DNA of 11,147 bases from Microcaldota archaeon (GTDB lineage Archaea > Micrarchaeota > Micrarchaeia > Micrarchaeales > CABMGC01). Below are positions 6,809 through 11,147 of the stretch, piece by piece. The stretch spans positions 15,812 to 26,958 of the forward strand of contig JAGWHG010000003.1 in assembly GCA_028866975.1 (NCBI GenBank). The letters are read 5' to 3'. Each line of letters opens with the position of its first letter. The first letter of the stretch is position 1. The notes beneath the pieces were generated by a model, which had not been told where the DNA came from, made no database searches, and saw only the letters and a program-made list of their open reading frames with translations. The translations under genes were made by a program, and so were the position numbers.

Positions 6809-6904
6809 CTTCGGTTACTGAATATCGGCGCCGGTTATGACCCGGCGCACACGGTAACCAATCGAAAATTCTATCCTAATCCAGAAAAAGGTATCGTACC
6901 GAAG
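6809..6904 (-). other. Structured leader region of tnpA within the IS left end
   Basis: The non-coding space between tnpA and the terminal hairpin holds three inverted repeats: GCGCCGG/CCGGCGC (6828-6834 with 6842-6848, seven-base loop), GGTTAC/GTAACC (6813-6818 with 6854-6859) and CTTCGGT/ACCGAAG (6809-6815 with 6898-6904). The first two nest into one extended stem. The third uses the same bases 6813-6815 and so competes with the second. Known IS200 elements have leader structures that limit transposase expression; a similar role here is inferred. Confidence 0.5.
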
Positions 6905-6912
6905 CCACACCC

Positions 6913-6926
6913 CACCCTAAAGGGTG
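6913..6926 (-). repeat. IS left-end hairpin
   Basis: Inverted repeat CACCCT/AGGGTG around AA, with the same CAC..TAAA..GTG shape as the right-end hairpin. It lies about 20 bases from the inferred left junction, as expected for a transposase-recognised left-end hairpin. Confidence 0.65.
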
Positions 6927-6945
6927 CGGATTACTGAAGATTTAC

Positions 6946-7384
6946 AAGCCCGATTCTGCGGGCAGTGCAGACAGCAGGCATAATAGCCAATGGCACAGGC
7001 ATCAACCCTGCTGTCGATGAGAGGCTAAAGGAGCGCGAGATGGGCAGGCTAAACAATGTAAAATTTGATTCGCGTGAGATGATGCTGAAGGCGTTTTGGG
7101 ACGAGGTGGAGTCGGATTATGCCGAGGGGCTCGAAAGCTGGGATTCGCTCAAGAAACGCATCAGCGGCTTTATGGGCGGACTTTCTGAGGGAAAAGTGTT
7201 TCTTGCCGTATCGCATCGCGATGTCATCGCGGCGGCGCTTGGGAGCGTTGATGCGCGATTTGATTCCGACATATCTGCTGATGTCCTCTCCATACCGACA
7301 GCATCCATCAGCGTTATAGACTTAGAAGCAAAGGAAATTCTCTCGATCGGATCTGATAAAATTCCTGCGCAGCTGTGGGGCTGA
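6946..7384 (+). pseudogene. Histidine phosphatase (phosphoglycerate mutase-like), C-terminal fragment
   Basis: The 3' part of the split gene, in the same frame as the fragment at 6155. It resumes with SPILRAVQTAG (the SSP..RA.QTA motif that follows the RHG loop), then has KEREMGRLNN (the 'E...G.' region with the acidic catalytic residue) and the second histidine motif as VSHRDVIAAALG. It ends with TGA at 7382-7384. A GTG at 6965 could start a fragment, but that product would lack the catalytic RHG motif. The histidine motif is HRD rather than the commoner HG. The full protein would be a phosphomonoesterase or mutase of unknown substrate. Confidence 0.82.
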
Positions 7385-7396
7385 ATCATCGGAATG

Positions 7397-7403
7397 TTTA
7401 TTA
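7397..7403 (+). promoter_or_regulatory. TATA box for the PurD-like gene
   Basis: TTTATTA between the phosphatase stop and the next gene, centred about 31 bases before ATG 7431. It implies a start with at most a few bases of leader. It argues against the in-frame GTG at 7404, which overlaps the box itself. Confidence 0.5.
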
Positions 7404-7430
7404 GTGTTAACTTCATCTCATAAAGAGTTC

Positions 7431-9773
7431 ATGCCCGAAGAAGAGAAGAAAAAATACAAGTTCCTATTTGTGACAGATGAGGCACTCTCCGCAGACCTCG
7501 CCTGGAAGGTCAAAGAAGAGGGGCACAGCGTCAAGTTCTTCTGCAAGAACCAGACCGAAAAAGATGTTGGAGACGGCTTCATAGAAAAAGTAGATGGATG
7601 GGAGCCCCACAAGGACTGGGCGGACATAATACTATTCGATGACATAGGGCACGGCAGCGCTGCAGACCAGCTCAGGAAGGAGGGGAAATTTGTAGTCGGC
7701 GGCTCGGCATATACAGACAAGCTCGAACTGGACAGAGGTTTTGGACAGGATGAACTTAAGGCTGCTGGGGTTGCCATACTTCCCGGATACATGTTCACCT
7801 CATTCGATAACGCCATAGAGTTCGTGAAGGCAAATCCTGACAGGTATGTAATAAAGCCGAGCGGAGCGGCGCAAGATGAAAAGGAGCTGCTTTTCGTCGG
7901 GCAGGAGGAGAATGGAAATGATGTTTTGCAGGTGCTAGTGCATTACAAAGAGGCGTGGTCGAAGAAAATAAAGGTGTTCATGCTGCAGAAAGTTGCGGAA
8001 GGGGTTGAAGTTGCGGCCGGGGCATTTTTCAATGGCAAGGAGTTCATCACCCCCATCAATACAAACTTTGAGCACAAGAAACTCTTTCCAAACGACATAG
8101 GGCCCAGTACAGGGGAGATGGGATGTTACGATGACAAGACAGAAGTCCTAACAGATAGTGGTTGGAAGTTTTTCAAGGATCTTGTACCAGAGGATCTGAT
8201 ATGCACACTAAACCCGTCAAATGAAAATATAGAATTCAATAGGCCCGAACAAATAGTCTCATTCAATCACCATAAGAAGCTCATTTCAATCCAAAATAGG
8301 GCATTGGACATTATGGTGACACCAGACCACAATATGTATGTTGAATCGCAGCAAGATTACAAGATGGGTAGAAATAATTTCAAGTCGGTTAAAGCCAGAG
8401 AACTAGAATTTCAGTCAAGGATAAAGCGAACTGGCATCTGGAAAGGAGAAAAACGGGAATTTTTCGAACTGCCATCGGTTATGGTAGGACATTATAGTGG
8501 AAGCGAAGTGATGCTGACCCAAAGCGGAGCCTTGAAACTTTCTATGGATTTGTGGCTGCCGTTTTTGGGCATTTGGCTTTCGGATGGATCTACATCACAC
8601 CACCACAGCTATCGCATTGATATCGCACAGAAGAAGGAGGTTGCAACAGCGAAAATAGAAGCGCTACTTTCAAAACTCCCATTTAAATTCAAAAGGGCGA
8701 GTACAAGCTTCTATTGCGATAATAAACAACTTCATTCATATTTAAGTCAATTCGGACGCGCATATGAAAAACAGGTGCCTGAATTCATTAAATCTCTTGA
8801 TCCGGAACAAATACAGCTGTTTCTAGAATGGTTCGCCCTTGGAGATGGAACATTAATGAAGAACAATTTCAGAATCTTCTATACTTCATCAAAGAAACTA
8901 GCTGACGATATTCAGGAACTGCTTTTCAAAATCGGGAGGGTAGGGGTAGTAAAGCAAAGACAAAGATCTGGGAGGGTGTGGATAAAGGACCACTATGCCG
9001 ATGCATCGAGAATGCAGTACGAAGTCTTGGAGAGGGTTAAGAAACTACATTCTTGGATAGATAAACGCGACATAAAAACTGTTGACTATTCTGGCGTAGT
9101 CTATTGTGCCACTGTCAAGAACCACATAATGTACGTTAGGAGGAATGGGAAACCATACTGGTGTGGAAATACAACAATGTACTGGGCAAAGACAAATGCT
9201 ATCTTCGAGAACACGCTGCTCAAAATGAAAGACAAAATAGCAGCTAGCGGCTACGTCGGATACATCGATATAAACTGTATAGCTAACAGCAGGGGCATAT
9301 GGCCGCTCGAATTCACGTCTCGCTTCGGCTACCCGACTATAAGCATACAGATGGAGGGAATGACAAATGAGGTCGGGCAATTCCTTTATGACCTTGCCCA
9401 TGGAAACAATGCGTTCTTAAAGACGAAGAAGGGTTACCAAGTAGGGGTAGTCGTCGCAATACCTCCGTTTCCTTTCGAGGATGCAAAGGCATTCAAGCGC
9501 TACTCCGAAGGGGCCACCATACTATTTAGAAAACAAAAGCCAGATGGCGTGCATATCGGCGAAGTAAAGAGGAATGGCGACGACTGGTATATAGCAGGGC
9601 AGTCCGGCTACGCACTGGTCATCACTGGCGCAGGCGCCACGATGGCAGATGCGATAAAAGAGGCCTATCAGAACGTCAAGAGTGTCATAATACCAGGGAT
9701 GTTCTACCGCATAGACATCGGGCAGAAATGGGGCAGGGACAGCGACATGCTCCTGAGCTGGGGGTACCTCTAA
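7431..9773 (+). CDS. PurD-like ATP-grasp ligase, intein-containing precursor
   Basis: A 780-residue precursor: N-extein of 231 residues, intein of 349, and C-extein of 200. The spliced protein of 431 residues has the size and domain order of phosphoribosylamine-glycine ligase (PurD). The ATP-grasp part shows YVIKPSG, LQKVAEGVEVAAGAFFNGKEF and GPSTGEMG joined to TTMYWAKT (the 'GPnTGgMG' motif), then WPLEFTSRFGYPT ('EfN.RFGdPe' in PurD). The C-terminal domain has GYALVITGAGATMADAIKEAY and IIPGMFYRIDIGQKW, very like PurD. The N-terminal domain is atypical: the GGGGREHAL phosphate-binding motif is replaced by VTDEALSADLAW, and the usual IGPE..L motif is not recognisable. It may therefore be a PurD relative with another substrate rather than the purine enzyme. 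The ATG at 7431 is chosen over GTG 7404 because of the TATA spacing. No other purine gene is nearby. Confidence 0.8.
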   Translation: MPEEEKKKYKFLFVTDEALSADLAWKVKEEGHSVKFFCKNQTEKDVGDGFIEKVDGWEPHKDWADIILFDDIGHGSAADQLRKEGKFVVGGSAYTDKLELDRGFGQDELKAAGVAILPGYMFTSFDNAIEFVKANPDRYVIKPSGAAQDEKELLFVGQEENGNDVLQVLVHYKEAWSKKIKVFMLQKVAEGVEVAAGAFFNGKEFITPINTNFEHKKLFPNDIGPSTGEMGCYDDKTEVLTDSGWKFFKDLVPEDLICTLNPSNENIEFNRPEQIVSFNHHKKLISIQNRALDIMVTPDHNMYVESQQDYKMGRNNFKSVKARELEFQSRIKRTGIWKGEKREFFELPSVMVGHYSGSEVMLTQSGALKLSMDLWLPFLGIWLSDGSTSHHHSYRIDIAQKKEVATAKIEALLSKLPFKFKRASTSFYCDNKQLHSYLSQFGRAYEKQVPEFIKSLDPEQIQLFLEWFALGDGTLMKNNFRIFYTSSKKLADDIQELLFKIGRVGVVKQRQRSGRVWIKDHYADASRMQYEVLERVKKLHSWIDKRDIKTVDYSGVVYCATVKNHIMYVRRNGKPYWCGNTTMYWAKTNAIFENTLLKMKDKIAASGYVGYIDINCIANSRGIWPLEFTSRFGYPTISIQMEGMTNEVGQFLYDLAHGNNAFLKTKKGYQVGVVVAIPPFPFEDAKAFKRYSEGATILFRKQKPDGVHIGEVKRNGDDWYIAGQSGYALVITGAGATMADAIKEAYQNVKSVIIPGMFYRIDIGQKWGRDSDMLLSWGYL
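8124..9170 (+). mobile_element. Intein with LAGLIDADG homing endonuclease
   Basis: An in-frame insertion of 349 codons between Gly231 of the N-extein and a threonine at +1. The splicing blocks are visible. Block A starts with Cys1 (CYDDKTEVLTDSGW), block B has the TPDH motif (Thr66, His69), block F is VYCATVKNHIMYV (326-338), and block G ends NGKPYWCGN with the terminal Asn349. The central domain has two LAGLIDADG motifs, PFLGIWLSDGS (146-156, Asp154) and FLEWFALGDGT (233-243, Asp241), so it is a DOD-type homing endonuclease that looks intact. Its GC content is low: about 36% over 8221-8340 against about 51% over 9241-9360 in the host gene. Oddities are a glycine before the terminal asparagine (usually histidine) and a cysteine where block F usually has aspartate. 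Confidence 0.93.
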
Positions 9774-9806
9774 TTTTATATAGCGATGCTATTTCATATA
9801 CTAAAG

Positions 9807-9815
9807 TATATATAT
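9807..9815 (+). promoter_or_regulatory. TATA box for the exported-protein genes
   Basis: TATATATAT preceded by CTAAAG (BRE-like). Its centre is about 26 bases before the GTG at 9836, supporting that codon as a leaderless start. The motif ATATACT occurs directly at 9796-9802 and 9826-9832, and inverted (AGTATAT) at 9805-9811, overlapping the box. Confidence 0.5.
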
Positions 9816-9835
9816 CTTTATCACTATATACTTTT

Positions 9836-10207
9836 GTGGAGGGCATACTTGTTTCGCTAGACATAATGCTAGCGTTGCCGATCGCCTTCGCATCTATGAC
9901 GCTTATCCTGGGCTGCTACCACGCCTACTCCGGACAGCTCGGACAGGTGGGGGTTGCGTCGTCCCAGCAGCTTGGGCTCTATGACAAATCGCAGCTTATG
10001 GCCCAGTCATTAAGCAATCTGCATCTAGATCCTGTGCAGAGTGTGTCTTTCGTAAAGAACTATTCCAATGCCAATCGCATAGACTCGGCCCTGCTGCCAA
10101 TTGGCTACCTAAACGGCACCTCCTGCCTTGGCCTTGTCGCTTGCAGGATCGTAGAAGTGGAGGGCAATACATATCTGCTGGTGGTCAGAAATGAGAGCGC
10201 AGGCTAG
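9836..10207 (+). CDS. Small membrane-anchored exported protein, pilin-like
   Basis: A 123-residue protein of no recognised family. It has one N-terminal hydrophobic segment (about residues 7-27, VSLDIMLALPIAFASMTLILG) and then a soluble domain of about 95 residues with the pair TSCLGLVAC and short hydrophobic strands. The SLDIMLALPI stretch resembles the N-terminal helix of archaeal pilins (SLEFILLL) with aspartate in place of glutamate. The preceding EG is not a clean class III cleavage site, however, so a TadE-like or simple anchored protein is also possible. The start GTG 9836 fits the TATA box spacing. The frame is open upstream to 9728, but that part overlaps the previous gene and reads as non-coding. 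Its end overlaps the next gene by 17 bases, so the two are expressed together. Confidence 0.6.
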   Translation: MEGILVSLDIMLALPIAFASMTLILGCYHAYSGQLGQVGVASSQQLGLYDKSQLMAQSLSNLHLDPVQSVSFVKNYSNANRIDSALLPIGYLNGTSCLGLVACRIVEVEGNTYLLVVRNESAG

Positions 10208-11147
10208 CTTAGAATTCATACTTGTGCTCAGCGCAATAAGCGTGCTCTGCCTTGCAATGGTTGCCGCATACAATGGCAACGCCTCATCTCTCAAGCAATC
10301 ATTTGGCAATGCGCTAAATACGAGCAACGTAGAGGCGCCGGCTGAGCCTGGAATTGCGCAAAAACCAGGGGTGTTTTTCTACGTTCCCCAGAATTCCACG
10401 ACCTTGAAGGCGAACAAGATGCAAATTGCGGCGATGGGATGCCAGAACGGCACTATGACTGCGCATTTCATATCTCCAGAAGTGCTGTTCTCGCAAAATT
10501 CGCTAAAGATGTCAGAATCTGGCCTGAACATCGCAAGCCTATACTTCACTCCGCTATCCCAAGGATACAACCAAGTCGAGGTTTTGTACAATTCGACATG
10601 CGGCAACGATACAAAATCATACAGCTCAAACTTCACTACCTACTCTGCCATTTCTGGCGGGCAGGGAAACCCCGTCTCTGCCGACATAACAAATCGCAGC
10701 GAGTATTTCCTGTACAAGATTTTCTCGGGAGGCAACATATTTGGGATAAATGAATTCTCACACTGCACAGTTAGGGGAATGGGGGATCCGCTGCCGATAA
10801 GCGCTCAGTGCGGCGCGGACTCCTGGGGATATTCCGTATTCTCGGATTATTGCTATACTGAGAGCAATTACTATACCATGACCTACTGCATTGAGCCGGT
10901 AGGGACAAATTACAGCACCGCCTACATAAATCCGTCCAATTACAGCCTGAAATACTCGCTAGGCCTTGGCATATACTACGAAGGCCAGAGCTTGTCCTCA
11001 AACCTATCGGGCAACACCGCAAGCCCGTTGTTGATAGCAAATAGATCTGTCGGGTATTCCAAGGTTCTAAGCGCCACAGGAGTGGATTCGCCGCCCTATG
11101 CAAATTTCGTTGCCTTCAAAACCGATCAGATGTCGGTTAGCGGCCAA
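10191..11147 (+). CDS. Secreted protein with class III (prepilin-type) signal peptide, partial
   Basis: The frame is open from ATG 10191 to the window end (319 codons, no stop), so the C-terminus is missing. The N-terminus MRAQASLEFILVLSAISVL is a typical archaeal prepilin signal: Arg-Ala before the likely cleavage, then Gln, with the conserved glutamate at +5 and a hydrophobic helix to about residue 27. The rest is extracellular in character: rich in Ser, Asn, Tyr and Gly, with 12 potential N-glycosylation sites (Asn-X-Ser/Thr) and six cysteines outside the helix, which may form disulfides. It is much longer than a major pilin, so it may be a minor pilin, tip adhesin or other pilus-anchored surface protein. 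No specific domain is recognised. It is preceded by GGTGGT as a possible ribosome binding site and overlaps the upstream gene. Confidence 0.78.
   Translation, partial: MRAQASLEFILVLSAISVLCLAMVAAYNGNASSLKQSFGNALNTSNVEAPAEPGIAQKPGVFFYVPQNSTTLKANKMQIAAMGCQNGTMTAHFISPEVLFSQNSLKMSESGLNIASLYFTPLSQGYNQVEVLYNSTCGNDTKSYSSNFTTYSAISGGQGNPVSADITNRSEYFLYKIFSGGNIFGINEFSHCTVRGMGDPLPISAQCGADSWGYSVFSDYCYTESNYYTMTYCIEPVGTNYSTAYINPSNYSLKYSLGLGIYYEGQSLSSNLSGNTASPLLIANRSVGYSKVLSATGVDSPPYANFVAFKTDQMSVSGQ

Larger units (their letters stand above)
6319..6945 (-). mobile_element. IS200/IS605-family insertion element (tnpA only)
   Basis: A 627-base element inside the histidine phosphatase gene. It contains one Y1 transposase gene on the minus strand and no tnpB. 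It has the subterminal hairpins typical of the family instead of inverted terminal repeats: 6913-6926 at the left (tnpA-upstream) end and 6324-6343 at the right end, both of the form CAC..TAAA..GTG. There is no target duplication. The bounds come from restoring the host reading frame. They are ambiguous by two bases (AC occurs at both junctions), so 6317-6943 is equally possible. On the element strand the flank at the left end reads GGGCTTGT, the likely region of the target motif. Confidence 0.85.

Noticed and set aside
6319..6945. A tnpB or guide-RNA (omega RNA) system with the IS element
   Set aside because: Only tnpA is present. The element is 627 bases and has no room or motif for TnpB, so no RNA-guided nuclease can be supported.
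6965..7384. An independent 139-residue gene starting at GTG 6965
   Set aside because: It is the in-frame remainder of the interrupted histidine phosphatase and lacks the catalytic RHG motif.
7404..7430. GTG start for the PurD-like protein
   Set aside because: It overlaps the TATA box, and the nine extra residues are not protein-like; ATG 7431 is better.
8124..9170. Class 3 intein
   Set aside because: Cys1 is present and the block B tryptophan and block G threonine are absent; the block F cysteine alone is not enough.
9728..9835. Upstream extension of the small exported protein
   Set aside because: The extension overlaps the end of the PurD-like gene and translates the TATA-rich promoter; the GTG at 9836 fits promoter spacing and the signal segment.
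1..11147. CRISPR array, prophage or defence island
   Set aside because: There are no regularly spaced repeats, no Cas or phage structural motifs, and no toxin-antitoxin pair; the genes are mostly housekeeping.

Overview
The window looks archaeal, probably a mesophilic or acidophilic lineage with a compact genome (a DPANN/Micrarchaeota-like genome is one guess, not established). The evidence is TATA boxes about 26 bases ahead of start codons (leaderless-type starts), a GGTGAT ribosome binding site inside an operon, a class III (prepilin-type) signal peptide, an archaeal-type ScpA/ScpB pair and a tRNA gene without an encoded CCA. Genes are tightly packed, with touching or overlapping stops, and no gene-free stretch exceeds about 140 bases.

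Layout. 1-509: 3' end of an ABC-2 family permease. 510-2911, minus strand: a three-gene operon of a 1-pyrroline-5-carboxylate-dehydrogenase-type aldehyde dehydrogenase, a DUF192 protein and a PNPOx-like flavin-fold protein. 2912-2974: divergent promoter. 2975-4255: Amt ammonium channel. 4302-5469: scpA-scpB, the kleisin and winged-helix partners of SMC. 5466-6008, minus: PduO-type cobalamin adenosyltransferase, sharing an AT-rich divergent promoter with tRNA-Val(CAC) at 6064-6134. 6155-7384: a histidine phosphatase gene split by a 627-base IS200/IS605-type element with a Y1 transposase. 7431-9773: a PurD-like ATP-grasp protein interrupted by a 349-residue LAGLIDADG intein. 9836 to the end: two overlapping genes for membrane-anchored exported proteins, at least one with a prepilin-type signal, the second running off the window.

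The genes do not form one pathway. They are a housekeeping neighbourhood (chromosome condensation, ammonium uptake, amino acid oxidation, cofactor adenylation, tRNA) invaded by two different selfish elements within 3 kb. The IS element broke its host gene but, by reconstruction, could leave without a scar. The intein sits in the most conserved glycine-rich motif of its host and must splice to give a working protein. The most interesting points are the intein with its unusual splice-junction residues, the atypical PurD-like host protein whose N-terminal substrate motif is not canonical, and the structured left end of the IS element.
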